64,000 nt of DNA from Anisakis pegreffii (Eukaryota > Nematoda > Chromadorea > Rhabditida > Anisakidae), in assembly GCA_035041965.1 (NCBI GenBank), contig JAPYMA010000583.1:47513-111512 (forward strand). The letters run 5' to 3'. Below the pieces are notes generated by a model that was not told where the DNA came from, searched no databases, and was given only the letters and a program-made list of their open reading frames with translations. The number at the start of each line of letters is the position of its first letter. Within the stretch, counting starts at the first letter, position 1. Below, piece by piece: positions 26,801 to 39,525 of this stretch. The position numbers were made by a program, and so were the translations under genes.

Positions 26801-28960
26801 CAATGATTTGCTGTTTATTCATAGATAAATAGCATCACAAGAGCACGTGACGATTGTGAGTTACATTTCTGTTCAGAAAAGAGCATTTGGGTATTATGTT
26901 CACAACTGTGTTATGATTATAATGAGTATGCGAAACGACCAATATGAATATTACTTTAGCAATATTACTTATATCAGTTGTTATTATGTGCTTATTAATA
27001 CTGCAGTTGCACCCATCCAATTTTCATATTACCCAGCTTCGTTTAATTTGGTGTTCACATTGGTTGAAACGTTCACACGTTTATATCATTTTAAAGCAAA
27101 ATCACTCCCACTTTATTGCGCCGATGAATTTCTTGATAAAAGAACCATAGAAACTTTTTTAATCCGTATGCATTTTTTTACGTAATTCCAAAGTTTTTAA
27201 AAGCGTAAAATAGCAGAATTTTTCACGCAAGAAAACATAAAGAATGGCAAGAAGGCAAGAAAAGATGGCAAGAAAACATAAAGAAAACGTGAGAATAACG
27301 CCAATGAATAATTTTATCGCTAACTACGCTCGCTAACATTCATTCGGAGAGTTGCCCTAAGTATATGGAGGAGAACACACACGTCCTAAATTTCTTGTAA
27401 GAGGAACTGCTACAGCTGTCCTGCCAAGAGAGAGAAGAAAAATCAGATTGTTTATTTGATATTTGGGTACTGAATAGGTATGGAATGCCAGTCAACAGGC
27501 GCAAGGAATGAGTGGAATAAACGAAATAACTTTTGGAAATCCCATCAGTTCTACACTAGGTAATGCCCAACAACAAAAGAATGGACAATTGGATAAAAAG
27601 AATAAGAAAGTAAATTTTAATTCTAGGAATAATTGTGGTTGAATCAAAGTTTCAATCAAAAATAAACTTTGGAAGCAGGAAGATATTCATGTCGATAACT
27701 TGTATTTATTTGATCACATATTTGTATTTATTTGACCACAGTGATCATTCGCTATCCATTTTACGGTCATCAACAAGAAATTTTATCGATTCAGTTAACA
27801 AGTATAATACTTACATTCATTCATCCTGAGCAACATCCTATGTTCATGCAAACCTTCGCACCCAAATAAATGTCACATACCCTGTTAACACATGGAAATC
27901 ATGTGAGGAAATGTAGTATTCATGCGTTCTGAAAGAGATGTATTTCCTTAGAGAATTCTGATTAGTAATATACTTTCAGTGCTCGAATGTCACTCGTATC
28001 TGTGTTTAATCATTAACTGAATGAAAGTGATGGGGAAGATGCATACGCTGCAACGATTGTGGGTAGTGGTGTTGATGGTGACGCAATGCGAGGATTCTAA
28101 CAAAATTTGGAAACTCTAACAATTACTACTGGTCAATGTTGTGTACTAACAATAATTCATTTCGTGACGCCAGGCAAGTCTCACACCCAGTATTTTTCAT
28201 AATTCCGTGATTTTCTGTGAAGGATTCGTTGAGTTGATTTGTACGAACGCAGGCAGCGACTAACTTAGTTATCCTGTAGCCTTATTTGCAGGTTCAGTAA
28301 CCCTTTTTTACCGTGAAAACTCTGTCATCAATTTAATGTGTATAGTTTTTGTGCATAAAATACACGCACATAATATTGCAGTCTGAGCAAATATGAAAAA
28401 TACTCTCTCAGATCATATTTATAGTTGCATTTTCAAGATTTTCTCATTTGCTACATTGCTTAACGTGTTTATGCACGTTGTATGTGTGCATATAAACGAG
28501 CAGAAAGATTTTTGTTGATAAGCCAATCAATCGCTTTCAAATGCTATATGCACAAGAGATAACGGCAAATCATGCATCTCTCACACCTGTATTTGTCAAT
28601 GAATTTATTGCCAATTAGCATCTCATTCATACATTATTGAAAATATACGATCAATCAGTGCAGGTTTATGTATATCTATATATCTCAGTTGATCTCAGAA
28701 ATACTGTAATGTTTGTGATAACTAATTGTGTGAAGGTTTGTGGAAACACAATACCCATATGATATTCAATGTATATTTTGAATCACTCAGCGTTATACAT
28801 AACAGATGTTGTGCGAGCAGCAATTGATTATTGATAAGTAAATTTCCAGTAAACACATTATGCGTTCAACATCGACGGGGATACCACACAATTTTTAATC
28901 TTCCTGCTGAAGCAACTCGAAAAGACTCATTATCAACTCGGAAACTCACATAAAACAATT
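20865..28960. other. Long gene-poor interval
   Basis: AT-rich with short open frames on both strands, none with a recognisable domain or splice-consistent partners. A pair of overlapping opposite frames at 24,465-24,705 is the longest conserved-looking stretch but has no ATG or acceptor. A short remnant of the GCC...GGC repeat occurs near 27,485. At 28,021 a short ATG frame would encode a hydrophobic leader and then stops. Confidence 0.4.
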
Positions 28961-28965
28961 TCAGT

Positions 28966-31565
28966 ATGAACGTGTAACTATACAGGCGTTGAACTTTCAA
29001 TCCACTGAATCAGTTGAGTTTCACAGTTAGGAAAATAGTCGCTCCGATAAAGGACTGTGAAAGTTTGAGGATTGTTTGCATTAATATATTCACTCATCCT
29101 AACAAGATATCAGAAAACATTTTAAGAATCAGTTGAACAATGAATTGCAAATACTTTCAGTTGTATTTTGGTTGTTTATGTGGAACCGTTGTTGTGCATT
29201 GCGGGATTCGTACTCAATACGGCATGCATCGCCGTCTTTGTGTCAGTATCGTCACATGGATATTTTCGTAAAACATCGTTACTGCTTTATTTGATAGCAA
29301 TGTGCATGTGCAACGCTTTACAGCTTTTACTCTCCGTATTTGTGTTGATTCTGCCTGCAGCCGAACAGGTAAAAACAACTTTGGTTAACTATCGTTTTTC
29401 CCATCATCTCCCTCGGCTCACGCAGTTATGAAATTGCTGAATTTTCACTAGTTGCCTGCACCAAAAGTAATATCACTCGATCCGATTAGCTCGATTTGAA
29501 CAGGTATAGATGGTTGCTGTGTGAGAGAACACGACACTGTTAATAATGGTTTTATAGACGCACCAATAGTGATACAAATTCATTGAACTGGATGTTAACT
29601 GCCTTAATGAAGGAATTATTCCATTATTAACTTATGAGGTGTTTTTTTTTGCATCAAAGTTCTTGCGTAAAAACTATTGCAGTATATTTTGGAAGAATTC
29701 GGTGAGGATGTGGAGATGCTGACAACAATAAACTCATATTCGATACGAATCGCTTATCCGCTATTGTTGGCCGCTAATTACGCGTCCATCTGGATCTTGA
29801 CGTTGATTTGTGCACAACGCTTCCATGCAATTTGTGAGCCATGGAGTGCTTGGAAGGCCAGATTACAAGTTGTTCGCAACAGTCGCCTTCCGATTTGTCT
29901 TGTCGTCATTCTTGCAATCGGTTCGGGCGTTTACAACTTATGCGTTTGAAAATTTCACCGATTCATCAATTCAATCGTATATTTACAGTCTGACGAACTT
30001 TCCGCTCAGTTATGAGGGGGTGGTAGTCAAGAAAGCTTAGTATATTCGTATTCATAACAAAAGAATGAAATTGAACGAGAAGCTGCCGTATTTGCATTAC
30101 ACTCGCAAGCCAATATCAGTTTCGTTAATGAATCTCACCTCCATAGTTTTGAAAAGAGTATGAGTAGAAATTTGAATGAACATTAGTCCAGAGATAGAGG
30201 ATGCATTTGAACGTTATGAGGCTCAGCAATAGACGTATCAGTTCAGCATATCACCCCTTCATCAATATGAAGCTCCTGTCTCTGAATTGGTTCATTTCAT
30301 AGTAACTAAAGTAATAATGTCGTGATCCAACGTAAAGGTTCGAAAATTAGTATTTTCTGATTACAGCAATTTACTTCTCATGAATGAGCACCACAGGAAT
30401 CGATGAAAAGAAATAAACGACCAATTCGGTTTCGTTCACAATGCAATATTTTCAAATCGGAAAGTGACCATATTTAGTGATAAAATTTGAAGTAAAAGAA
30501 TTTATTACGTAAAAATGAAGAAATTGGTGACTTATTACAAGCTTGCTGTATGGCTTCATGTGTGCACTGACTCATTTCAGGATTGAATGTAATCAGATTC
30601 TGGGAATTGGAATGGCTCGATCAAGGACTCAGAGAATCGGCATTAAAAAAGCATCACTTATATGTTATTCTGCAAGAAGGATTCGTTTACGGTGTAATCG
30701 TGTATGGTTGTCCAATCGTGATGCTTTTATGGCTCAATTACAACATTATTAGATTGATCCAAACTCATGAAGTAAACATTTTTGTACTGATCTTCGTGTA
30801 TTCTGCAAGCTTTTTAATATAACAGTCTGAAAAGGGTTGGTATCACAAACTCGTATTTTTGAGCAATAACACTGGAATAGTGACGTTATTCATTCAAGTA
30901 CATCTAGATGGAAGCAACATCTCAGCTGTTTTCATATGAAACACAGGTTAAAATTTGCGTTCACTATGTGTTCGACAGCTCCTTGTATTGAGCTCTGCAA
31001 ATATTCCATTAGTAGGGATTTTGATTGAACCATGTAAATTTGGTGAATGCTGAGTCGTTCTTACTTTCAGGTAACCAGGCAGCGACCAATAGCTGAATAT
31101 CGTACAGCACTTATGATTGTTTTCGTTTTCGTCTTCTTCTTTCTTTGTACTACACTGGCAGTTTCTATTCGTCTTATACTGTATGATGTTAATATTCTGT
31201 TAATGCACTGATATCTTTCGTTTTCGAATGGAAATTGAGTCTGTATTCTCAATCAATTTATCAGAATCGTATCGGAGAATAATTTTGGCTTTTTTGATGT
31301 TGCGTTCATAAAAGAAATGATCGAGAATTCTTATGGTTTGCAGTTTAGGATCGCTGGTAAAGGAATGATGAGTGGAGCGGATTTCACATGGCTGGTTGAT
31401 CTGAGCAATTTGCTGATGAACATGAATGCGATCGTCATACCGATCGTATGCTTTGTGTTTACTCGTGGATTTCGAGACATATTTTTTATGATTCGATTTG
31501 CACCTAATACGAATACGTATAGCCAAGCAGCTGGTGCACCGCTCATTGCGAAGAGCGTCAAATAA
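28966..31565 (+). CDS. Rhodopsin-family GPCR, FMRFamide-receptor-like
   Basis: Five phase-matched exons: 29,161-29,368, 29,683-29,920, 30,581-30,771, 31,071-31,187 and 31,344-31,565, giving 324 codons to the TAA. Seven membrane segments are visible. TM1 lies in exon 1 with CIAGFVLN. TM3 ends AQRFHAICEPW in place of DRY. TM4 leads into LNVIRFWELEW, matching the N-x-P-R-F-F-E hallmark of FMRFamide and related peptide receptors. TM5 is in exon 3, TM6 in exon 4. TM7 has LSNLLMNMNAIVIP and then TRGFRDIFF. The likely role is a neuropeptide receptor at the plasma membrane. The start is uncertain: exon 1 opens after TTTCAG in phase 2. A 9-nt mini-exon at 28,965-28,973 (ATGAACGT then a GTAACT donor, preceded by TTTCAG) would supply a start in phase, but that is speculative. 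Confidence 0.82.
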
Positions 31566-31682
31566 TGGCGATAGCTGACAATATCATCTTCCATTATTGC
31601 TCTTGGTTGCAGTATTCGGCTTGAATTCTTAAAGCACATTATCAGCTTAATTCAAGGGCAAAGCATATTGAAATTTAAACCA

Positions 31683-31688
31683 AATAAA
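31683..31688 (+). terminator. Polyadenylation signal of the GPCR gene
   Basis: AATAAA 118 nt after the GPCR stop codon on the same strand; the nearest such hexamer downstream. Confidence 0.5.
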
Positions 31689-33953
31689 TTACCATGAAAT
31701 GAATCAAAAAAAGGTGTGCGATATAACCACATAATGTTCCTATTAACTCAGTCGGTAAAATTCAAGCATCTTAATCAAAAGTTCAGTCAAAATCAGTACA
31801 TCAGTTGGTTTAGTCAAAACTGAATGGTGTAACGACATCATTGATGTTAGCCAGATTATAATCTGACCTTTACCCAAGTACACTAATCAAAATGCACCAA
31901 TTTCACCGTCACTCTTTCACAAGATGTATCTTTGCATGATAATAAATGTTCATCATCTTTTCCTGCTGAATATTATTCACAATATCATTCTGATTATCAA
32001 GATCATCATTCTGATTGCTTGAGGAACAGTACATCATCTCACACTCTTGTTCCGTTTATGCTATAATCAATCAAAGTATTATATCAGGTCTAATGTATGA
32101 TGTCCTGCATTTGTAGTCTACGAATTGATATGGCACTATGCCTATGCTAGTAATTCTATTGGATATATGTTCACTTTTCGATACAGTATTGTATTTTATT
32201 GGTAGTTACCATTATTGAATGGTTGACTGGTTCGAGCAGGTAAAAATAAATATGAATTTGTTTGCAAGAGCTTCTTCAGTTTTGTTGTGTTTCAGCCAAA
32301 TTATGTAGTTGGAAAAATGTGCTACTTTTCAATTGCTTTCCAAATTTCACTTGCATTTTTCTGCACAAAGATGAAATTCGTCGTGCTGTTGGTCAAAAAA
32401 CAGGATGCATTTTCGATTCTGACAATGACCACACACACTAATGGTGTTCGATTAGCACCACTGATCTCGAATTTTAATCGTAATGAAATGATGCAATTGA
32501 TCAGCGATGTAGTCACTAATACGTCATTTATCCTTCTATTCAAATGAAAGACCAGTTTCAGAAAATGTGAATGAATCATAATTATGTTGTTTGCCGTATC
32601 GCGAAACTGAAATCGCCCAGTTAATTCAATGCTTACCAAATCATTTCATTTCTTATTTCATTGTAAAGAGTCCAATTCAACCCAGAAATCATAAGGTTAA
32701 ATTTAATTGCACAAGCTCTTAGAAAATTATCCATATGATTCAACTTTCTAACTTCAAAACAATCTATTCATAGAGTGAACATCACTTGTTCAGAACTAGG
32801 TTTGGTTTCATTACTGATTTTTCCTCCACATATTCACTCAAAACTTACAGATTTCGTTTATATCCACTCAACCGTGTCTGATGAAATCATATTTTATTGT
32901 CCTACATCGATAAGGTTTTCAGCCATCCAAATGCAAGAATGCAAGAAACATACTGTTAAATGTTTTTTAGCCACTTCGTAAATAAACGAAGTTTTTTGCT
33001 GTGCAATTTGATAACCATATTTTATTTGGACACTGATCATTCGAGTGCTCTTCACAGAACAATGAAAGCGATCGTATGGTGAAGAAACAGACCAATTAGC
33101 AAAGACGTATCTAAGTTCCGCATTCGGAAATCGAAAGCCAAAAACAAACCAGTGCGTTTTCTTCTATTCTTCATAAACACTCTTCTATCGAAACTTCGCT
33201 TTATCTTCCCACAAAATCTTTTGGAGAGTGCTGAAAAGCGTCGCATCGTTTCTATTTATCGCATCATATAAAACAAAACATCAGCACTCATATTGTCAGC
33301 GATGAAAAATGTTGATTACCGTTCAGTCGTGCCCAATCTATATTCTAATTAACAAAAAAATTTCGTCGAATAACAATCGTTATAATATCCTCATTGTTCT
33401 CCCCAATCGTTTTACGATAATATCGTTTTGTCAATAACTTTTGTGGTATAATAAATCATGTTCGTGTATTATTTTGGCGAAACTTTCAATGAAATGAGCT
33501 CAAAACGAGCTATTGAGCAGTATGCACAAAGACATTATTGCAAATTCCCACTTCTATTCTTGCTCGTCAATTGCCTCATTTCATTCATTCAGTTTCGTGT
33601 CAAAATGCCTTCTTGCTTGTCTTCATTATAGATATTAACATCGTGCAGGTAATAGTACATATTTGTAATTGTGAGAATGAACGTCAAGAACTATATATTT
33701 GCATTGACATTTCGAATCACAAAAGCTAGCTGAAAGTTTCAGTGTGTTCATGACTGGAATCGTTAGATGATAAGAATATGCTAGATTATTATCTTACGCT
33801 AGAGAATTGCAACGTCAATTGTTAAGAGACGTTTTTAGAATTCTTAGGGTTCGTTTAGGGTTCATAGAGTTGGAACGTTAATGAAATGAACAGTGGTGAC
33901 CCAGAGACCCCTCAGAGGAGGCATTTACGTGAATATAAGTGACTGCTCGAATC
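31689..33953. other. Intergenic between GPCR and cuticlin
   Basis: AT-rich with no supported coding sequence. At 2.4 kb the gap is far longer than the roughly 100-bp spacing of nematode operons, so the two plus-strand genes are probably transcribed separately. The cuticlin promoter should lie in the right part. Confidence 0.45.
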
Positions 33954-33961
33954 AATTGCAG
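33954..33961 (+). promoter_or_regulatory. Possible trans- or cis-splice acceptor before cuticlin start
   Basis: AATTGCAG ends 22 nt before the cuticlin ATG at 33,984. It could accept a spliced leader or join a 5' UTR exon. It is a weaker match than TTTCAG. Confidence 0.4.
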
Positions 33962-33983
33962 AAAACGATTACGATTGGCACCA

Positions 33984-36900
33984 ATGTTCCAAGAAATTGT
34001 CATTAGCTTATATTTGTTTCGATATGCATTATCTATTCCAATTGATAACGGTATTGAAGGTGGTCCTGAAGTGGAGTGTGGTGCAACATCATTAGGTAAA
34101 TGTTTTCTGCAGATTATAAATGTCATTCCGTTGTTTTGATTTAGAATTTATTTCGTTTCTCATCAATACTCTAATTAACTTCTTCCCACTATTGTATGAT
34201 CACCCATTCAATCGAACCATCAAATGCATTGTTCAAAGATATCTACCCAGCAGCAACTTTCCGAGTGAATCGCTTTGATCGCAATTTGGAAACATTTTCA
34301 AATTTTATGACTCCTGAACAGAAAATCTCTGTTTGGAATATTTTTCGGCAAAAATCGTTTTACGAGGCATATTAGTTGTGAACGAGATGAGAACTGACGA
34401 AGGCGATATCTTGGCCAGCTCAGGTTTACTAGGATTGCTTGTTAAGAAAAATTTATCAGCCTTGTTGAGCAGTTTATTTTAAGTTTGGCACGATTAGCCA
34501 AGCTGAATCATGAATCTATGCGTTTCATAATAGCACCTTTCTTGGAAAATAGTATGAGTTAGGAAAGGAGAGGGGAGCAGGGGTTGGTAAAAACTCTAAA
34601 AAGTCAATTGCGCGACGTGCCGATCATTTGTGGTTAAACTTAGGCCGCACATTCTTTAACACTTCGTTCTTGTGTCCGTGTTTATCACCCAGCGTAATTA
34701 CATGTCATACAAGTGATGCAAAGTCTGACAACTAGTTGCTTGTTGAAATGTGCAAATCAAATCCAGCAGCGATGCTATTAGGATGGAAAACCGCTGATGC
34801 TGAACAAACAAAGTTGCACGGTTAGAAACGAATTCTTTATATGTGATTAAATTCAGAAATAAACTTCAATACAAGAAATACGTTCGATGGTCATGTTTAT
34901 GTGAAAGGTTTATACGATAAAGATGAATGCCGAACGGGAAGTACTGGAAAACCGATTGCGGATATTGTACTTCCATTTGATAGTTGCAATCTTGCACGAG
35001 TTAGATCGTTGAATCCGCGAGGCATTTTCGTTCGCACAACAGTTGTCATCAGTTTTCATCCTCAGTTTCTCACAAAAATCGATCGAGCTTATCGTATCGA
35101 ATGTTTTTATATGGAGGCTGATAAGACAGTCAGCACACAAATCGACGTCTCTGAAATTACAACTGGTTTTCAAACGCAAAATGTACCAATGCCAGTATGT
35201 CGTTATGAAGTGAGTTTATTAAAAATTATCTTCTGTCAAATATTCCCATTATCGTTCACGCATTTGAATAGTTTTTAGTTAAGTGCTGAATGTTGCTTTT
35301 GCTACATGCTTCATTTTACGACGACTGACTAAAAACTGCCAACAGATCATCACTGCGTAGATTCTTGGCAAACTTCTTCACTGTCTTACATTAGACCAAA
35401 ACATTTTGAAGCAGATGTAGTTACATGAAATGGCGAGAGTGTTAATTGGATGAGACAACTAATGCCAAAACTGCAGCGATATTATGAACGGATCATTCAG
35501 AGAATCTTTTTTCACTGAGCTCATAGAATTTCACAGGAATGTATCGAAAAACTTTGACGTATAACTCACTAATCGCGTGAAAGTTGTAACAGCAATCATG
35601 TGAAAAGCTACTTTGGTATGTGTGTAGCGTTTATGTGACAGCGACTTTTGAATTGTTACTACTCACAGCATCAAAAGTGTTCTGATGACATAAGAATTAC
35701 TTCTGAATAAACAAAACATTGAGAGGATTTTCGGCGATTACATGAAGAGATTTATTCGATCGTAATGAATAGAAAGATCATATCATGTAAGATCATATCT
35801 CATCTATCGCACTGTCATCATCAATATCAATCATTGCATGATTTATATCTCACAATTTTCATCTCAAACAGATTCTTGACGGAAGTCCAGCTGGAGAGCC
35901 GGTTCAATTTGCCATAATCGGTCAACAGGTCTATCATAAATGGACATGCGATTCGGAAACGCTCGATACATTTTGCGCAATCGTACATTCATGCGTGGTT
36001 GATGATGGACTTGGGCATTCAGTTGAGGTGTTGAATGAAGAGGGTTGTGCAATAGATAAATATCTGCTTAATAATCTCGAATATCCAACCGACCTGATGG
36101 CTGGTCAAGAAGCACATGTTTATAAATATGCAGACCGATCACAACTCCTTTATCAATGTCAAATTTCTATTACAATCAAAGAACCCGGAAGTGAATGTAA
36201 ACGTCCAGAATGTAACGATCCTCAAGGATTTGGTGTACTCAAATCTGATCAATTACAAGATAAAAAAGTCAATCAGTTGCGATTGTTGAAAAAACGTCAC
36301 GTTAAGAATGAGAACATACTTGACGTAGAAACCGATGTGAACGTTTTGGATATCACCTATCAGGTTCGTTCGCTTATTAATACAACGTGGCCACAAATAT
36401 AAATTCAGTAACCATATGGTTCGCAAATATGAATTTCCCAATCAGCACTCTGTAAAAAAATGCTTACACAGCTTGAAAAAATTCCATAAGATTATACCTT
36501 TTCAATCATTTAAAATCGCCGAAAGCAAAGGATTCTTCACCCGAAAGAAACGATTTTGACACTATAACAAATAATCCGGGCATTTTCAAGGAATGAAAAC
36601 ATTTTGGATACATAAGAAGCTCGGACCGAAACTATTTATTCCGATACCGAACAGCTTAATTATCATTTATATCCTCAGAGAATCTAAACTGGAAGCGGAG
36701 ACGAAGTGTGGAAATTATTTCGAAAAAAATTGATGTTACATTAGCAATATTAAGTTCGTAATCTGTGAAGATGATTTGCCTTGCAGGACATTGCGCTTCC
36801 AGAAGGTGTTCAGAGTGAATCTCACAATGGTGGTGCAGGGAGTCATGTTATTCAGACATCGTTACTAGGCAAATACTGTGTTTCACAATTAGGAATTTCG

Positions 36901-37005
36901 TTACTTGCAATACTATACATTGCAATGGTTGCAATTATTTTCGTTGCGATATCATCAATCGCCAATGTATCACAGAGATCTTCAAAAAGTTTTATCGAAA
37001 CCTGA
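33984..37005 (+). CDS. CUT-1-like cuticlin (ZP-domain cuticle protein)
   Basis: A complete four-exon gene: 33,984-34,095, 34,857-35,209, 35,872-36,363 and 36,787-37,005. All phases agree, giving 391 aa. Residues 1-17 form a signal peptide. The ZP domain runs from about 22 to 265 and is close to nematode CUT-1/CUT-3 cuticlins, with INFNTRNTFDGHVYV, LPFDSCNLARVRSLNPRGIF, FYMEADKTVSTQ, YHKWTCDSETLDTFC and LEYPTDLMAGQEAHVYKYAD, and a regular set of paired Cys. A basic LLKKRH site at 293-298 suits furin-type cleavage that releases the ZP domain. A membrane segment lies at about 355-378, followed by a short cytoplasmic tail. Cuticlins are secreted, processed and cross-linked into insoluble cuticle layers and alae. 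Nothing looks broken. Which cuticlin paralogue it is cannot be settled here. Confidence 0.95.
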
Positions 37006-37066
37006 TCAACCAGCATTTGTCTATCTCAACGAATTATTTCAAAATAGCTTCTGCTATCATTATGTG

Positions 37067-37072
37067 AATAAA
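37067..37072 (+). terminator. Polyadenylation signal of the cuticlin gene
   Basis: AATAAA 62 nt after the cuticlin TGA, followed by AT-rich DNA. Distance and strand fit a working signal. Confidence 0.6.
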
Positions 37073-37349
37073 TATTTAATAATTTTTTAATTTCTTCACT
37101 GTGATAATTTTCATGCAGTCATCAAACATAACTCACCATGTTCACAACCGCATGATATTTTTTGCCTTTTCATTTGATTATACTTCTTCGTATGGATATT
37201 CAAGTTCACATATATATTTATTCAAATTTCTGACCGATTCACGTACAATTTCATTCATATTTCTGCGTTTCAACACTAATATAAGAAACAAGAAAAAAAC
37301 AAGTTCTAAAAATCAGCAATCATAAGCGCATAATGAAAAATGATAGCAT

Positions 37350-37535
37350 AATCAGTTATCATCATTAGTAACAACCACCGTACATCCCCAAACACACGTT
37401 GCAGTGCAATTGTATTAGACTCTACGTTCGAATTCTTCAATCTGGACTCTATCTCTTTATTAAATAATCAGTTATCATCATTAGTAACAACCACCGTACA
37501 TCCCCAAATTCATGTTCCAGTGCAATTGTATCCTC
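37350..37535. repeat. Tandem duplication, about 117-bp period
   Basis: The block ATAATCAGTTATCATCATTA and the following roughly 45 bp (GTAACAACCACCGTACATCCC and on) occur at 37,350 and again at 37,467 with few differences. Non-coding, just downstream of the cuticlin gene. Confidence 0.8.
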
Positions 37536-38051
37536 GTTCAATTCTTAACCACTCTATCGTCGCACTAATTGCCCGCCTTTATAAATCCTCTTCAATTTAA
37601 ACTCTACGTTCGAATTCTCACTTCTTCTTCAGTGTCCTGTTCCATAAGTCTAAACGTATCAATCTGTCTTCCAGATCGTCACAAAAAGACTTATTCGTAA
37701 GTAATAGTTTATCCCTTTATTCAACAGTTATGTCTTACCGGCAATAAAATAGAATATCGACAACAATATGAGCTCTTATTATCATTAGCATCAACAATAA
37801 CAATATAAAGAACAACTTAATAACTTGAAAATATTACTCATTAACAGTGATGCCCAAATTTGAACTGACTGACTTAGCTCCGGCTCCCGCCGCAGCTCCA
37901 AACTTCTGTAATTTCTGCTCCAGCTCCGGCTCCGCACAATCAAAAATTCTGGCTTCACTCCAGCATTTTCAAAATTCCGACCCTACCTCCGCACTTCATA
38001 AATTTCGGCCCTTGCCCCGATGCGACCTCTTCATACTCGAAATTCTCGTGA

Positions 38052-38270
38052 CCGGACAATTTGCCTAAAGACGTATTGCGTACCGACAGTTTGTCGAAAG
38101 GCACATTGCATTACGGACAATTTGCCTAATGGACATTTTGACTAACGGGCGGTTTTTCTAATGGACATTTTGCTTATTAGACAAAATGTTCATTAGGCAG
38201 AGTGTCCGATATGCAATGTGTCCTCAGACAAACTGTCGTTAGGCACAACGTCTTTAGGCAAATTGTCCGG
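38052..38270. mobile_element. 219-bp palindromic MITE
   Basis: The ends CCGGACAATTTGCCTAAAGA and its exact reverse complement bound a unit whose two halves are imperfect inverted copies for nearly their whole length, with a centre near 38,165. The motifs GACAGTTTGTC and CACATTGCAT recur symmetrically. No coding capacity and no clear target duplication. Confidence 0.8.
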
Positions 38271-38739
38271 GTATCAAAATTTTGGCATAGCAATCGGTGT
38301 GTCGTCGATGGAATATCTGAACAATAACCAAAACATTAGCTATAATAAACGATCACTAGAATATTGGTAAATGGAGTTTGCGCATTTGAAATCATAGCAG
38401 ATTCGTTGAATATGTTGTTGGATTGGACTGTGACGCTCCTACCGTAGCAACTGGCGTTAATCCACATTGGGATTCAGGGTCTAAGAGAATCCCGGGATTT
38501 CGGGCTTTGATGAAATGAGTTATTTTTTATAATTTTTGCTATATGCCCATCTGGAACCAAGCATGAATTATTCCCGGCTCATTCATATGCAGCAATATTT
38601 GTTGTTTATCACCCAAGCGGTAATGAAAAGATGAATCATTGTACAATGGCTCCACCTCTGCTTTCGTTCTTTGCAGAACAACGAAAAAGAATTTCATAAT
38701 GTCATCATTCTCGCATCGCGTTTCTTCATAACCGTTGCT

Positions 38740-39525
38740 TTCTTTTCCATTTGTTAAATTCCATTAGGTTTGCATTTATTCTTAAAATATCTTCGAACAT
38801 ACAAACTTCTCCGGATATGTTAAAAAATACGACGAAGGCGATGATTATTTTCGCTGGTAGAATATTTTTCTTTTCAAAAGAGAGGGTGAAACTACGAAAC
38901 GTAAACTGTACGGTGAAATTAAAAAGCAAAAGGATCTTCCGAGAAAGGACTACTTGTGCATTTACCGTCGAGGCGCATAATATAATATTCTGCAAGGTGG
39001 AGGTCAGAAGAGACCCATCTACTATCAAGTGCTCAAACCTAATCCTGCACCAGCTGCTAATCTATTGAATAGAATGACTGCTAAGCTTTGCTCCGTTGAT
39101 GATTTGAGTTTTAACACTTTTGCGACAAGTGAAATTCTTTATAAGGTCTTTCAATTCAACAAAACTTCACTATTTCATTCTCTAACGATTATTATAAAAC
39201 AGCAAAATCAACCATTATTAAAGGTGTAAAAGATTCTCTAGAGAATGGTGAGGTATTCAGCGCGACTCTGGATGAATACTAATCAAGTAAAGCAAATTTT
39301 GCTTGAATGTCATTCTCCATGGTATTGAAATTTCAGTTGTTGCTGAATTGTGTTTGTATGAAGAAACGAAGGAAAGAGATGCGAAAATATGAAAGTTGTT
39401 CGAATGGATTTAAACGATCCTCCCTAACACACCGGAATTCGACGAGCCTTCTCTGTATTATCATTTCTTTTTTCTGGTCAAAACTGAGAATGCGAATGAG
39501 TGATTTAACTATCAACGCTCTAACG
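38740..39525 (+). pseudogene. Decayed hAT-type transposase fragment
   Basis: Plus-strand frames, interrupted by stops and shifts, keep a protein-like series: VKKYDEGDDYFRW (38,821 on), then CSVDDLSFNTFATSE, then IIKGVKDSLENGEVFSATLD (39,190-39,275). The last resembles the hAT core, where the first catalytic Asp follows a helix and S-x-T-L-D. The frame then ends at the start of a CTGTGGTTCT-bounded element at 39,526. Family assignment rests on motif resemblance only. Confidence 0.5.

Noticed and set aside
28021..28110. Short ATG frame with a signal-peptide-like leader (LWVVVLMV)
   Set aside because: Stops after 32 codons with no donor before the stop; not joinable to the GPCR exon in phase.
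33538..33729. Open frame upstream of the cuticlin gene, hydrophobic
   Set aside because: Phase and splice sites do not connect it to the cuticlin start, which already has a signal peptide.
31565..33984. Operon linking GPCR and cuticlin
   Set aside because: Same strand, but a 2.4-kb gap and unrelated functions do not fit nematode operon spacing.
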